A stretch of 64,000 nucleotides of DNA from Alkalimarinus coralli (GCF_023650515.1 NZ_CP096016.1:2854001-2918000), one strand, 5' to 3'. Positions 43,802 to 54,146 are shown, counted from the stretch's first letter. Program-made: numbers and translations. The notes: generated by a model not told the origin, from the letters alone.

Positions 43802-43822
43802 TGGTGATATGATAATTTACCA
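43802..43822. promoter_or_regulatory. Possible LysR-type box between the divergent genes
   Basis: TGGT at 43802-43805 and ACCA at 43819-43822 frame an AT-rich 13-base centre, fitting a loose inverted repeat with a T-N11-A core. Placement between a LysR gene and its divergent target is standard. The match is weak and by eye. Confidence 0.25.
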
Positions 43823-43848
43823 ACAGTAAACACGTGGGCATTTCAAAA

Positions 43849-44739
43849 ATGGACAAACTAAGGGCAATTACAGTATTTAGGCGCGTTATAGAGTTAGGGA
43901 GTTTTAAAGCAGCCGCCGAAGATTTAGATTTGTCCAAAGCGGCTATAAGCAAAAATATCAATGAACTGGAGGACTACCTTAAAAGCCCATTAATCAACCG
44001 CACAACCAGAAAAATGCACATTACGGAACATGGGCAGACCTACTACAACCACGTATGCGCTATTTTGGATGACTTATCACATGCGGACTTATCCATCATT
44101 GAGTCTTCTAATCACCTGAGGGGCACAATTAAGGTTAGCGTCCCGATGTCTGTCGGGCTGCTTGAGATAAACCCTGCTGTCTGCGCGTTTATGCGCCTTA
44201 ATCCTGAAATATCTATCGAAGTGATCATGAGTGATCAATATGTAGATCTCGTTGAAAAAGGCATAGATATCGCCATTCGAGGAGGTGGAGAGCTAAAAAG
44301 CTCCAGCTTTAAGTCCCGCAAGCTACTGGAGTTAAATCGTATCCTTTGTGCTTCGCCTGAGTATATTGAGCGTGCCAAACCACTCACGGCCCCAAGCGAT
44401 CTGATTTACCACAACTGCCTGACCTATACCTTGTCTTCATCTCCCCGGCACTGGGTGTTTCACAATAATGGTCAGACACATGCCGTTGACCTGCCGCCTG
44501 GCTCTTACGCCGTAAACAATGGCTTGGCGGTAAAGCAAGCGGCTCTCGCAGGGTTAGGAGTCATGCTTATGCCAGAACTGTTTATAGATAAGGAGCTAAA
44601 GTCGGGGCAGCTCACAAAACTATTACCCTGCTGGGAGGCCGATAAACACGCGCTTTATGCCATTTACCCCTATCACAAAGAACAGTCTCAGAAGGTACGC
44701 TCCTTTATCGATTTTTTGATTGATTATTTCAGAAAGTGA
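43849..44739 (+). CDS. LysR-family transcription regulator
   Basis: 296 residues from ATG 43849. The winged helix-turn-helix at 1-60 (MDKLRAITVFRRVIELGSFK, AAAEDLDLSKAAISKNINEL) is followed by the periplasmic-binding-like effector domain (about 90-290). A GTG 15 bases upstream is a possible alternative start. The family is the subgroup with the short MDKL start. Its likely target is the divergent glutathionyl-hydroquinone-reductase-like gene. The inducer is unknown. Confidence 0.92.
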   Translation: MDKLRAITVFRRVIELGSFKAAAEDLDLSKAAISKNINELEDYLKSPLINRTTRKMHITEHGQTYYNHVCAILDDLSHADLSIIESSNHLRGTIKVSVPMSVGLLEINPAVCAFMRLNPEISIEVIMSDQYVDLVEKGIDIAIRGGGELKSSSFKSRKLLELNRILCASPEYIERAKPLTAPSDLIYHNCLTYTLSSSPRHWVFHNNGQTHAVDLPPGSYAVNNGLAVKQAALAGLGVMLMPELFIDKELKSGQLTKLLPCWEADKHALYAIYPYHKEQSQKVRSFIDFLIDYFRK

Positions 44740-45010
44740 TTGCTAGCAAGCACCAGATAAGCGACTTAATATTTACTATCACTTAGCCTGACTGCTGATA
44801 AAACCATCTCTCGTTACTGGACGAATTCCCCCCCCTTTGCACCGCAAACAGTTAACCTAAAGTAAAATCATCACAACAAAAACCCGGCTAAGTTTACCCA
44901 TAGTAAATAGCTAATTCACTGAAATGCTGTTTTTCCACTATGTCGCCTGTCTTAGACTTGGCCTTGTAAGCAGTTGCACCACGTTGATTGCCAAATGAGG
45001 AGAACACGTT

Positions 45011-45808
45011 ATGACTAAGTGGTTAAACTTGGCACTGTATGCAGTGCTATTAGCATTATCAGCAACACACAGCCATGCCAGCCCCGAAGAGGACGCGGGT
45101 AAGCTAACCCTTTCGTATAGCGACGGAAGGGCCGTAACAACAGGCGTCACCGAAGTGAATAAAGTACTACGTTCGGTAGGGGTTCGAGTCAGTACTGTAC
45201 CACTGCCTGAAGTTGCCACACCGATACTTGAAGCGTCTAAAGTTAGGGCCATTACCCCCGATGAAAGCGCTCAACTCATCTCGATGTTTTCTTTACATCG
45301 AGGGCAGTTGCTAGAGCAAATAAGTCTGGCTGGTCGCAAACCTGAAGCTCACCGAGGCGGCTTTTTATCGACCTCTGAAGTAGGTGTAGCCCCCTACCCC
45401 AAGGTTTATGACATGCAGGCGATGACACCTGAAGTGAAAGCCTTTCTTCAAGACAAATTTGGCAAGTTACATGTCAATAGCGCCGATAATGGTGTAGGTA
45501 TTGATGAAGTCATGACGATTGTTTCTGGTGGATCATGGACGTGGTTTTTCTTATTGGAGGATAACGTTATTGGTAAGTTAACGTTGGGGCACGTTGATGT
45601 TGGCGGCCAGGCTTGGCGTATAAGTTACCCGGGGTTAGTGCCACATGGAGGATATTTAGACGCCGATTATGGTTTAGTCGTCGCTTATGCCCACGGGCCT
45701 GAACACTTTGTGATGCGCTATGAAGAGCCCAGCGTTAATGGCGCTGAGCTTTTGGGAACAAACTCTTGGATAGATTTTACCGGTAAAACACCCAAACTAC
45801 TGGATTAA
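45011..45808 (+). CDS. Secreted protein of unknown function
   Basis: 265 residues. A signal peptide (MTKWLNLALYAVLLALSATH, cut near SHA-SPEED) is followed by a soluble domain with PEAHRGGFLSTSEVGVAPYP, SADNGVGIDEVMTIVSGGSW and a C-terminal beta-rich part ending in WIDFTGKTPKLLD. The His- and Gly-rich strands late in the protein could form a cupin-like barrel, but no metal motif is clear. AATGAGGAG lies just before the ATG. No family was recognised. It is a single gene closed by a terminator. Confidence 0.55.
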   Translation: MTKWLNLALYAVLLALSATHSHASPEEDAGKLTLSYSDGRAVTTGVTEVNKVLRSVGVRVSTVPLPEVATPILEASKVRAITPDESAQLISMFSLHRGQLLEQISLAGRKPEAHRGGFLSTSEVGVAPYPKVYDMQAMTPEVKAFLQDKFGKLHVNSADNGVGIDEVMTIVSGGSWTWFFLLEDNVIGKLTLGHVDVGGQAWRISYPGLVPHGGYLDADYGLVVAYAHGPEHFVMRYEEPSVNGAELLGTNSWIDFTGKTPKLLD

Positions 45809-45855
45809 TTTATTCTCTGTATTGGAATATTTTAAGCGTTACTTACACAGTAAAC

Positions 45856-45890
45856 AAAAAGGCGCAGCCATTTGGTTGCGCCTTTTTATT
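45856..45890. terminator. Terminator shared by the secreted gene and aceF
   Basis: AAAAGGCGCAGCC and GGTTGCGCCTTTTT pair around ATTT with one G-U, and a T run stands on each side. Converging genes end on both sides, so it can act in both directions. Confidence 0.85.
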
Positions 45891-45959
45891 AGTTTGGCAT
45901 CGCTGCAATGCCCATACAACGCCTTTAAACACATTTACAACAGCCGTTATAAAGCCGTG

Positions 45960-47642
45960 CTATAACAGCAACTGCCTCAGGTCTCCGAGCAACACCCCCA
46001 GCAGCGAGGTAAACCGGGCAGCATCTGCACCATTTACCGCTCGATGGTCATAAGAGAGTGATAACGGGAGCATCAACCGAGGGATGAATTCACGTCCATC
46101 CCATACCGGTTTCATCGATGCTTTCGACACCCCCAAGATCGCCACCTCTGGTGTATTGACGATCGGTGTAAACGCGGTACCACCCACGCTACCCAAGCTC
46201 GAAATGGTAAAGCAACCGCCCTGCATCTCTGCCGGTTTTAGCTTTTTATCTTTTGCCTTGCCCGCCAGCTCGATGCACTCTTCCGCCAACTCCCACAGAC
46301 TCTTTTTATCAACATCTCGAATCACCGGCACCACAAGCCCCGCCGGTGTATCGACCGCCATGCCGATATTGACATAGCGCTTCTGAATCAGCTCATGAGA
46401 ATCCATATCAATCGACACATTGAACTGCGGATAACGGTTCATTGCATAGGCACAGGCTTTTAGAATAAACGGTAGCGGTGTCAGTTTGGTACCTTTGGCT
46501 TCTGCCACCGATTTCTGTGACTTTCTGAATGCCTCCATATCGGTGATATCAGCCTCATCGAACTGGGTCACATGAGGTACATTCAACCAACTGGTGTGCA
46601 TGTTCTCTGCGGTCAGCTTATGAATGCGGCTTAATGGCGAGCGCTCAACAGGTCCAAATTGGCTAAAGTCAGGCAGTGTGACGGTCGGTATACCATGTCC
46701 AACCGAACCGGCTGTAACCGGGCCTTGCTTCAGCCGGGCTTTAACAAATGACTGAACATCCTCTTTTAAAATGCGCCCTTTAGGCCCACTACCCTGCACT
46801 TGAGTCAGCTCAACGCCAAACTCTCTAGCCACTTTACGAACGGCTGGCCCGGCATGAACCTTATGATCAATACCCGGCTCTACAGCAGGGCTTGGCTCTT
46901 TTCGAAGCTCTGCATTTGAGTTGCTCGCTGCCGCTTTAGGTGCACTCTTTTTAGCTGCTGCCGCTTTAGACTCTGCTGCGGGTGGCTCTGTCGATGGAGT
47001 TGATTGCGCTGAGGCCTGTGTGACTTGGCCTGCCTCGGTAGCGAGTTCGGCAATCGGGTCACCTGTCCCAACGGTGTCCCCTTCTTTAACCAGCAGTTTT
47101 TCGATGATTCCGGCGAATGGTGATGGTATTTCCATTGTAGCCTTGTCTGATTCCAACACTATCAACGTGTCTTCTTCGGCCACGTTGTCACCGGCCTTCA
47201 CGGATACTTCCACTACCGTGACTTTGTCTGAACCTCCGGTATCGGGCACAGTCACGGTTTCAGTTTTTGCTTCCGACGCTTCCCCCGAAGAGGCGTCAGG
47301 TGACTCGGTTTCTCCCTCTACACTTTCTGCCTCTGCTTTGGTCTCTGCTTTCGCTTCTTCTGCGGCGTCATTGTCCGGTGCAGATTCAGTCTGGTTTGAT
47401 GAATCTGCCGATTCAATCAACAAAATCACATCGCCTTCAGAGACTTTATCTCCCACTGCCAGTTTCATTTCCAGCACGTCTCCCGCTTCTGGCGCAGGAA
47501 TTTCCATCGTGGCTTTATCTGATTCCAGTACGATAAGCACATCATCGACAGCTATCGTGTCACCCGGGGCGACACATAATTCAATTACCTCGACATCGGT
47601 ACTGCCACCAATGTCGGGAACCTTGATATCACTCTTACTCAT
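45960..47642 (-). CDS. aceF: Pyruvate dehydrogenase E2, dihydrolipoyl acetyltransferase
   Basis: 560 residues. Two lipoyl domains carry the lipoyl lysines near K43 and K167, both in LESDKATMEIP, joined by Glu/Ala/Ser-rich linkers. The E1/E3-binding domain (AVRKVAREFGVELTQVQGSG) is near 270-300. The catalytic domain ends with SLSYDHRAVNGADAARFTSL, holding the active-site His and Asp. It is the core of the pyruvate dehydrogenase complex making acetyl-CoA. It follows aceE by 31 bases. The E3 (lpd) gene is not in the window. Confidence 0.96.
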   Translation of the reverse strand: MSKSDIKVPDIGGSTDVEVIELCVAPGDTIAVDDVLIVLESDKATMEIPAPEAGDVLEMKLAVGDKVSEGDVILLIESADSSNQTESAPDNDAAEEAKAETKAEAESVEGETESPDASSGEASEAKTETVTVPDTGGSDKVTVVEVSVKAGDNVAEEDTLIVLESDKATMEIPSPFAGIIEKLLVKEGDTVGTGDPIAELATEAGQVTQASAQSTPSTEPPAAESKAAAAKKSAPKAAASNSNAELRKEPSPAVEPGIDHKVHAGPAVRKVAREFGVELTQVQGSGPKGRILKEDVQSFVKARLKQGPVTAGSVGHGIPTVTLPDFSQFGPVERSPLSRIHKLTAENMHTSWLNVPHVTQFDEADITDMEAFRKSQKSVAEAKGTKLTPLPFILKACAYAMNRYPQFNVSIDMDSHELIQKRYVNIGMAVDTPAGLVVPVIRDVDKKSLWELAEECIELAGKAKDKKLKPAEMQGGCFTISSLGSVGGTAFTPIVNTPEVAILGVSKASMKPVWDGREFIPRLMLPLSLSYDHRAVNGADAARFTSLLGVLLGDLRQLLL

Positions 47643-47673
47643 CTCAAGCTCCTCAATATAGGGTCAGTACTCA

Positions 47674-50340
47674 TTAGCGTGTTGCCGGGTTAGGCAGGTT
47701 TCGATCGATGTTATATTTTCTCATCGCCTCAATCACATGCTTCTGTTCAATCTCGCCGCGTTTAGACAGCGCTTCCAGAGCAGCGACGACAACAAAGAAC
47801 CGATCCACTTCAAAGAAGTGCCGCAGTTTTTCGCGCGTATCACTGCGCCCGAAACCATCAGTCCCCAACACGGTGTAGTCGGTCGGCACCATCGCCCTGA
47901 TTTGTTCGCCGTACAGTTTGATATAGTCACTGGAAGCAATCACTGGGCCTTTCCTGTCCTTCAAACAGCTTGCAACATAGCTCTCTTTTGCTTTCTCTTC
48001 CGGGTGTAGCATGTTCCATCTGCGAATATGCTGCCCTTCTCTAGCCAGCTCATTAAAACTGGTAACACTCCATATATCCGATGAGACGCCAAAATCATCT
48101 GCGAGTAGTTGCGCAGCGGCTCTCACTTCATTCAAAATGGTGCCACTACCAAGCAGCTGAACATGCGGTTTCTTGCCTCGTCCTTTAGCGTTTACCTTAA
48201 CTTCATCTAACAGGTACATCCCTTTGATGATGCCTTCTTCTGCACCTTCAGGCATCGCAGGCTGTTCATAGTTCTCATTCATAATGGTGATGTAGTAATA
48301 AACGCTTTCGTTCTCGGCATACATCCGCCTCATCCCATCTTGAATAATCACCGCTAACTCATGGGCATAAGCCGGGTCATAAGCGACACAGTTGGGTATT
48401 GTTCCAGCCAATATATGGCTGTGGCCATCCTGATGCTGCAAACCTTCACCGTTCAAGGTTGTGCGCCCCGCCGTGCCGCCCATTAGAAAGCCTCGGGCAC
48501 GCATATCACCAGCAGCCCAACAGAGGTCGCCGACCCGCTGATAACCAAACATTGAGTAAAAGGTGTAGAACGGAATGAGCGGATAGTCACTGGTGCTATA
48601 GGCGGTTGCGCAGGCAATCCAGGCGGCCATTGCACCGGCTTCGTTAATGCCTTCTTCAAGTATTTGCCCGTTCGCATCCTCCCGGTAGTACATCATCTGT
48701 TCACGGTCATGAGGGACGTACTTCTGACCTTCTGATGTATAGATGCCAAGCTGGCGGAACATCCCTTCCATACCAAATGTTCGCGCTTCGTCAGGAACAA
48801 TAGGCACAATGCGTTTCCCAATCCGCTTATCTTTTGTGAGTGTCGAGAGTATTCGGACAAACGCCATGGTGGTGGAAATCTCACGGCCATTGGAACCTTT
48901 TAACTGTCCTTCAAAAACATCCAGGTCGGGAATCGTAAGTGGTCGGCTATCTTTCCGTCTTTTAGGATAAAACCCGCCCAGACTTTCACGCCGTTTGCGC
49001 ATATAGAGCATTTCTGGGCTGTCAGCAGGTGGGCGGTAATAAGGAATATCTTTCAACTCATCATCGCTTAGAGGAATGCCAAAGCGATCTCGGAATGATT
49101 TCAGCGTATCCATGTCGAGCTTTTTCAGCGAGTGTGTCGCGTTCTGCGCTTCCCCCGCGCTGCCGAACCCATACCCCTTGATGGTATGAGTCAGAATCAC
49201 TGTCGGCTGGCCTTTGGTTTTTACCGCTTCATGGTACGCCGCGTAAACTTTATAGGGGTCATGCCCTCCCCGGTTTAACTGGGATATATCATCGTCGGTC
49301 AAGTGTTCAACCAGCTTGGCCAGTTCAGGGTAACGGCCGAAAAAGTTTTTACGCGTATAGGCGGGGCCGTTACTTTTGAAGTTCTGCAAGTCGCCATCAA
49401 CACATTCGTCCATCACCTTTTGCATCACGCCATCGGTATCATTTTCAAACAACGTGTCCCAATGTCGTCCCCAAACTACCTTGATGACGTTCCAGCCTGC
49501 GCCACGAAATACACCTTCAAGCTCCTGAATAATTTTTCCGTTACCTCGAACAGGGCCATCCAAACGTTGCAGGTTGCAGTTCACGACAAAAATCAGGTTA
49601 TCAAGCTTCTCTCGACCGGCCAGCGAAATAGCGCCTAATGATTCTGGCTCATCGGTCTCACCATCACCAATAAAGCACCAGACTTTGCGATCCGAGTTAT
49701 CCACCAGTTCTCGGTTATGCATGTACTTCATCGTGTGAGCCTGATAAATCGCCTGCAATGGCCCAAGCCCCATCGAAACCGTTGGGAACTGCCAATAGTC
49801 GGGCATCAACCAAGGGTGCGGATATGAAGAGAGCCCGTTGCCGTCGACTTCATTCCGGTAATTATCCATCTGCTCATCTGATATTCGTCCTTCCAGAAAT
49901 GAACGTGCATAGATTCCCGGTGCAGAGTGCCCTTGGATATAAACCAGATCTGAGTCTCTGGACTCATTACCGGCATTGAAAAAATAGTTAAAGCCAACAT
50001 CGTACATAGTGGCGATAGAAGAGAATGTTGATATATGCCCGCCTAGCTCTCCTGGGCGCTTATTGGCCCTCAGCACCATCGCCAGAGCATTCCAGCGAAT
50101 CAGCGAGCGGATACGGCGTTCCATAAACAGGTCGCCTGGCATTCTTGCTTCTTTTGTCGCGGGGATGGTGTTACGGAACGGGGTGGTAATTGAATAAGGT
50201 AATTGGGCGCCATCTCGTGTGGCTCTTTCAGAAAGGCGTGTCAGCAAATAGTTGGCTCGATCAACGCCCTCATTGTCGATAACCGATTCCAGCGATTCCA
50301 ACCACTCCCGGGTTTCTATCGGATCTGCATCCTCGTGCAT
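47674..50340 (-). CDS. aceE: Pyruvate dehydrogenase E1 component
   Basis: 888 residues, the homodimeric proteobacterial type. The thiamine-diphosphate site is GDGETDEPESLGAISLAG...NCNLQRLDGP at about 230-260. AFYTFYSMFGYQR and the HSHILAGTIPNC segment follow in the second half. It decarboxylates pyruvate and acetylates the E2 lipoyl group. Forms an operon with aceF. A 16-base palindrome about 85 bases upstream may bind a regulator. Confidence 0.97.
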   Translation of the reverse strand: MHEDADPIETREWLESLESVIDNEGVDRANYLLTRLSERATRDGAQLPYSITTPFRNTIPATKEARMPGDLFMERRIRSLIRWNALAMVLRANKRPGELGGHISTFSSIATMYDVGFNYFFNAGNESRDSDLVYIQGHSAPGIYARSFLEGRISDEQMDNYRNEVDGNGLSSYPHPWLMPDYWQFPTVSMGLGPLQAIYQAHTMKYMHNRELVDNSDRKVWCFIGDGETDEPESLGAISLAGREKLDNLIFVVNCNLQRLDGPVRGNGKIIQELEGVFRGAGWNVIKVVWGRHWDTLFENDTDGVMQKVMDECVDGDLQNFKSNGPAYTRKNFFGRYPELAKLVEHLTDDDISQLNRGGHDPYKVYAAYHEAVKTKGQPTVILTHTIKGYGFGSAGEAQNATHSLKKLDMDTLKSFRDRFGIPLSDDELKDIPYYRPPADSPEMLYMRKRRESLGGFYPKRRKDSRPLTIPDLDVFEGQLKGSNGREISTTMAFVRILSTLTKDKRIGKRIVPIVPDEARTFGMEGMFRQLGIYTSEGQKYVPHDREQMMYYREDANGQILEEGINEAGAMAAWIACATAYSTSDYPLIPFYTFYSMFGYQRVGDLCWAAGDMRARGFLMGGTAGRTTLNGEGLQHQDGHSHILAGTIPNCVAYDPAYAHELAVIIQDGMRRMYAENESVYYYITIMNENYEQPAMPEGAEEGIIKGMYLLDEVKVNAKGRGKKPHVQLLGSGTILNEVRAAAQLLADDFGVSSDIWSVTSFNELAREGQHIRRWNMLHPEEKAKESYVASCLKDRKGPVIASSDYIKLYGEQIRAMVPTDYTVLGTDGFGRSDTREKLRHFFEVDRFFVVVAALEALSKRGEIEQKHVIEAMRKYNIDRNLPNPATR

Positions 50341-51056
50341 CAGGTACTCCTACTGAATATCATAACGTAAATACGTAAGTGTCTGACGCACACATCGGTC
50401 ATCAACAAACACGAACACTGTAAATACGGCCGTATTTGCTAATAAAAACATCGTACGTCTAACACGCTTAAGTGTAATGAGTAGCCGAAACGATACTGAT
50501 ATCCAGCGCGCTCGCGCACGCATTCATCACAACCAATAGAAGTGTTGATTCGCCTACTATCACTGTTTGTCCCTTGGCAACCAGTCAGATCTGGCCAGGT
50601 CACTTAGTGCGAGTCTGTTATTTTTTATGGGTGACTCGTCACAACGTTTTGTGCTTTTCATGGCGACCTGGTCAATAGGCCGCCTGTGTGCAACTTGCCT
50701 GTGGGTCAACGTTTTAATAAGTCGTTTCTTAAAACAGAACCCAATAAAGCGTGCCGCATTGCTGAAAAGCAGTGTTCAATAAGCTTTCGTTATTAATAGT
50801 GTAGGCCGATTACAGTTTTTTGCTTAATGAAATAAGCTGACAGAAAAGAACGCCTTGATAAAGAAGGTATCAACGCTCAAAATCGTGCTTCTGTTTACTA
50901 TCAAATCGGCAGCGATATAGTACAAAAAATAGCCCTTTACCGCCCTTAGACCAAAGTATGGCTATCTGATTATGATGATATTTTCTTACAATTTGCTATA
51001 CAGTAAGACCATAGAACGGCGTTATAAGTGAAGCAAAAACAAGGTTAATTAAAACA
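50341..51056. other. Long divergent control region between aceE and lutA
   Basis: 716 bases between two divergent operons for pyruvate and lactate use. It contains the palindrome at 50422-50437. A 71-codon plus-strand frame (50567-50782) has no ribosome site and I do not call it a gene. TATACA at 50997-51002 may be part of the lut promoter, without a good -35. Confidence 0.5.
50422..50437. promoter_or_regulatory. 16-base perfect palindrome upstream of aceE
   Basis: AAATACGGCCGTATTT is its own reverse complement. It lies 82 bases upstream of aceE and could be the operator of a pyruvate or lactate regulator. A related sequence, AAATACGTAA, occurs near 50370. The regulator is not identified. 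Confidence 0.4.
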
Positions 51057-51812
51057 ATGAGCAAACCGAAACGCGTCTATTTTTTTGGCACCTGCCTTAT
51101 CGACCTTTTTTACCCGGAGGCAGGCATCTCGGCCATTGAGTTGATCGAGCGAGAAGGCATCATTGTAGACTTTCCTCAGCAACAGACCTGTTGTGGCCAG
51201 CCGCCCTTTAACTCTGGCTACAATAAAGAAGCAATATCCGTCGCGTCAAAGCAGGTCGAGCTATTGAGTGAAAACATTCCTGTCGTCGTCCCTTCCGCTT
51301 CTTGCGCCGGAATGATGAAACACCACTACCCTAAATTATTTGCCAACCATCACCTCAGTGAAAAGGCATTGGCGCTGTCTTCCAGAGTCTACGAACTCAC
51401 TGAGTTTCTCGTTAGAGTATTGAATATTTCATTAACAGATTATGGCTCGCCAATAAAAGTAGCCATGCATACCTCATGCAGCGCACGCCGTGAAATGGAG
51501 GTCACAGAAGATGGTTTATCTCTGCTAAGGCAGCTTAAAAATGTCGATGTTTGCGAGCCAGCCAGAGCCAACGAATGCTGTGGTTTTGGGGGTACCTTTT
51601 CTGTTAAACAACCTGAAATATCTGCAGCCATGGCAGAAGACAAGTGTCAGGCAATTAAAGATACCGGGGCATCTCGATTCATCAGTGGCGACTGCGGTTG
51701 CATAATGAATATCAATGGAGTGATGGATAACACAAACAGAAATATGCATGGCGAGCACCTTGCGAGCTTTTTGTTGAGCAGAAGCGCACCCGGATTGGAT
51801 AAAAGCTCATAA
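51057..51812 (+). CDS. lutA: LutA-like lactate utilisation Fe-S protein
   Basis: 251 residues with two CCG motifs, CCGQPPFNSGY (about 43) and CCGFGGTFSVK (about 176). Each belongs to a CCG domain that binds a 4Fe-4S or Fe-S/heme type centre in LutA/YkgE and GlcF-like proteins. It is part of the LutABC complex that oxidises L-lactate to pyruvate. lutB follows about 50 bases later. The divergent pyruvate dehydrogenase operon upstream is the natural consumer of the product. Confidence 0.92.
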   Translation: MSKPKRVYFFGTCLIDLFYPEAGISAIELIEREGIIVDFPQQQTCCGQPPFNSGYNKEAISVASKQVELLSENIPVVVPSASCAGMMKHHYPKLFANHHLSEKALALSSRVYELTEFLVRVLNISLTDYGSPIKVAMHTSCSARREMEVTEDGLSLLRQLKNVDVCEPARANECCGFGGTFSVKQPEISAAMAEDKCQAIKDTGASRFISGDCGCIMNINGVMDNTNRNMHGEHLASFLLSRSAPGLDKSS

Positions 51813-51861
51813 ACCATTAACCACATTGACGATACCCACTATCGCTATTGGGACTAGGCAA

Positions 51862-53304
51862 ATGCAAAATCAGTTTAGAAAACAAGCCATCGACGCATTA
51901 GCCGACCAACAACTGCGGGATAATTTTCGTGGTGCGATGGACTTTCTTCGAGATAAACGGCAATCGGTTTTTCCCGAGCAGGACGAGCTCGCAGAACTAC
52001 GAACTCTCGGCCACCAGATCAAAGCCAACACACTTGCTCAACTCCCTGACCTGCTTGAACAACTGGAAGCGACTTGCAGCCAAAACGGCATTCAGGTTCA
52101 CTGGGCTGAAACCGCCAAGCAAGGCTGCGAAATTATTGAAAGGCTGATATCTAAACACGGCGGCAAGCTGGCGGTAAAGGGCAAGTCGATGGTCAGTGAA
52201 GAGGTTGGCCTCAACCACCACCTTGAAAACCACGGTATCGAGTGTGTTGAGTCAGACATGGGGGAATACATTGTCCAGCTTGCCAACGAAACACCCTCTC
52301 ATATCATCATGCCGGCAATCCATAAGAGCAAAGAACAAATTGCACACCTCTTTGAAGATAAAATAGCTGATGTCGACTACACCGACAACGTAGACGAACT
52401 CATCGGCACGGGTCGGCGAATTCTAAGAGAAAAATTCTATAAAGCCGACATTGGCATATCCGGGGTCAATTTTGCGGTGGCTGAAACAGGTACGCTCTGT
52501 TTAGTTGAAAACGAAGGCAATGGCCGCATGTGCACGACGGTTCCTGCTGTTCATATTGCGATTACCGGTATCGAAAAAGTGGTCGCTAAGCTGGCCGACA
52601 TCCCCCCTTTGCTGAGTCTCCTCACTCGCTCTGCAACAGGCCAGAACATTTCAACCTACTTTAATATGATCAGCTCGCCCAGAAAAACAGGCGAGAAAGA
52701 CGGCCCGGAAGAGGTGCATCTGGTGCTGCTTGATAACGGCAGAAGCCGCATGTACCAAGATGAGTTGTTACAGCAAACACTTCGCTGCATCCGTTGCGGG
52801 GCTTGCATGAACCACTGCCCGGTATACAGCCGGATTGGTGGCCATGCTTACGGGACGGTATATCCGGGGCCTATTGGTCAGGTTGTAATGCCGCAGATTG
52901 AAGGGCTGGAGAAACATGGAGAAATGACAGAAGGCTGTTCACTGAATGGTGCCTGCGGCGAGGTTTGCCCCGTTGAAATTCCGTTACCTGACCTTATCCG
53001 CGAACTGCGGCAGCAAAAGTCTGCACTGCCCAGCGAGCAAAGAACTACGAAAGGCGCTGGATCACAACGAAAAGTCAAAGAAGCAATTGCCTGGAAGCTG
53101 TGGGAATCGCTCAACCGTAGCCCCCTGCTCTACAGCGCATTTACGTTTTTCGCTTCCCGCTTTCGTCGTTTTAGCCCCCGTTCTATAGGACCTTGGACTC
53201 GTTTTCGATCAGCGCCTATTCCAGCCGCCAGAACACTCCACGAACGGATAAAAAAACGAAATCAGCAAAGCCAGCAAAACAGAGCTAGTGGAGGCGAGTT
53301 ATGA
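51862..53304 (+). CDS. lutB: LutB-like lactate utilisation Fe-S protein
   Basis: 480 residues from ATG 51862, close to the family length; an upstream TTG at 51826 would add 12. The C-terminal ferredoxin part holds CIRCGACMNHCPVYSRIGGH and CSLNGACGEVCPVEIPLPDL, two 4Fe-4S clusters. The first three-quarters (GISGVNFAVAETGTLCLVEN) is the LUD domain shared with LutC. It transfers electrons from lactate to the respiratory chain. Overlaps lutC by four bases (ATGA). Confidence 0.93.
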   Translation: MQNQFRKQAIDALADQQLRDNFRGAMDFLRDKRQSVFPEQDELAELRTLGHQIKANTLAQLPDLLEQLEATCSQNGIQVHWAETAKQGCEIIERLISKHGGKLAVKGKSMVSEEVGLNHHLENHGIECVESDMGEYIVQLANETPSHIIMPAIHKSKEQIAHLFEDKIADVDYTDNVDELIGTGRRILREKFYKADIGISGVNFAVAETGTLCLVENEGNGRMCTTVPAVHIAITGIEKVVAKLADIPPLLSLLTRSATGQNISTYFNMISSPRKTGEKDGPEEVHLVLLDNGRSRMYQDELLQQTLRCIRCGACMNHCPVYSRIGGHAYGTVYPGPIGQVVMPQIEGLEKHGEMTEGCSLNGACGEVCPVEIPLPDLIRELRQQKSALPSEQRTTKGAGSQRKVKEAIAWKLWESLNRSPLLYSAFTFFASRFRRFSPRSIGPWTRFRSAPIPAARTLHERIKKRNQQSQQNRASGGEL

Positions 53305-53975
53305 GTTCTTCAAAAGCCAACATACTCAATAGGCTTCGCCAGTCAACAAACTATACAGCTCAACCCCTATCATCTAATTGGCGCGCACCTCAGTATAATC
53401 ATGAAGAACGCTTTAGACGTTTTAAAGCGGCGCTGGAAGCTGCCCATGCAGAAGTGATAGAGAGTTCAGAAGATCAGTGGGTCGAACAACTCCTTAGCAT
53501 TGCAAACTCAAAAAACTTATCAACATGGCTCTATAATCCCAGCTCAAAAAGTGGCTTTACATTCCAGCAGGCGGCTAACAATAATAGCCCCAGCAGCATA
53601 AGTTTAGTGCCATACGATCAACCAATAGAACAGCTTAAAGACACGCTTTTTCACCATATCGACGCTTCATTGACAGAGGTACAAGCAGGCATAGCCGAGA
53701 CCGGAACGCTTGTAATGCTGCCTGACTCAGCAGAGCCAAGGCTGATGTCCCTTGTGCCTCCCGTTCACGTTGCACTTTTCCGTGAATCTGTATTACTGGA
53801 CAGTTTTTCCGAATTAATAGAGGGACAAGACTGGTCAACCAAAGGAATGCCCACCAATGCTTTATTAATATCAGGCCCATCCAAAACGGCGGATATTCAG
53901 CAAACCCTCGCATACGGAGCCCACGGCCCCAAAGAGTTAGTGGTGCTGGTTATTAGGGATAACGGCGCAAGGTAG
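53301..53975 (+). CDS. lutC: LutC-like lactate utilisation protein
   Basis: 224 residues, a LUD-domain protein (AGIAETGTLVMLPDSAEPRL, LVPPVHVALF) that completes LutABC. It starts MSSSKANILNRLRQSTNY, normal for the family. It overlaps the lutB stop by four bases and ends the operon. No lactate permease or D-lactate dehydrogenase is in the window. Confidence 0.9.
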   Translation: MSSSKANILNRLRQSTNYTAQPLSSNWRAPQYNHEERFRRFKAALEAAHAEVIESSEDQWVEQLLSIANSKNLSTWLYNPSSKSGFTFQQAANNNSPSSISLVPYDQPIEQLKDTLFHHIDASLTEVQAGIAETGTLVMLPDSAEPRLMSLVPPVHVALFRESVLLDSFSELIEGQDWSTKGMPTNALLISGPSKTADIQQTLAYGAHGPKELVVLVIRDNGAR

Positions 53976-54146
53976 AGAGTTAAGCGCTCAAAAAATGAGC
54001 ACTTGTTCTCATTTACTGCTTTCTGTAACCTACAGAAACAGGTTAGCTGCTAAGATAAATGACCATCATAAAAAATAGTCCTCTGCAATTCGATACAGCC
54101 CGTCTGCAGTTCGATAAAGCATGAGGAAATATAAAGTGTGAGTTGT

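Noticed and set aside
46921-47661. 246-codon Ser/Ala-rich plus-strand frame inside aceF
   Set aside because: It is the antisense of the repetitive lipoyl-linker coding sequence.
50567-50782. 71-codon plus-strand frame between aceE and lutA
   Set aside because: No ribosome-binding site, no signal or domain, and composition like intergenic DNA.
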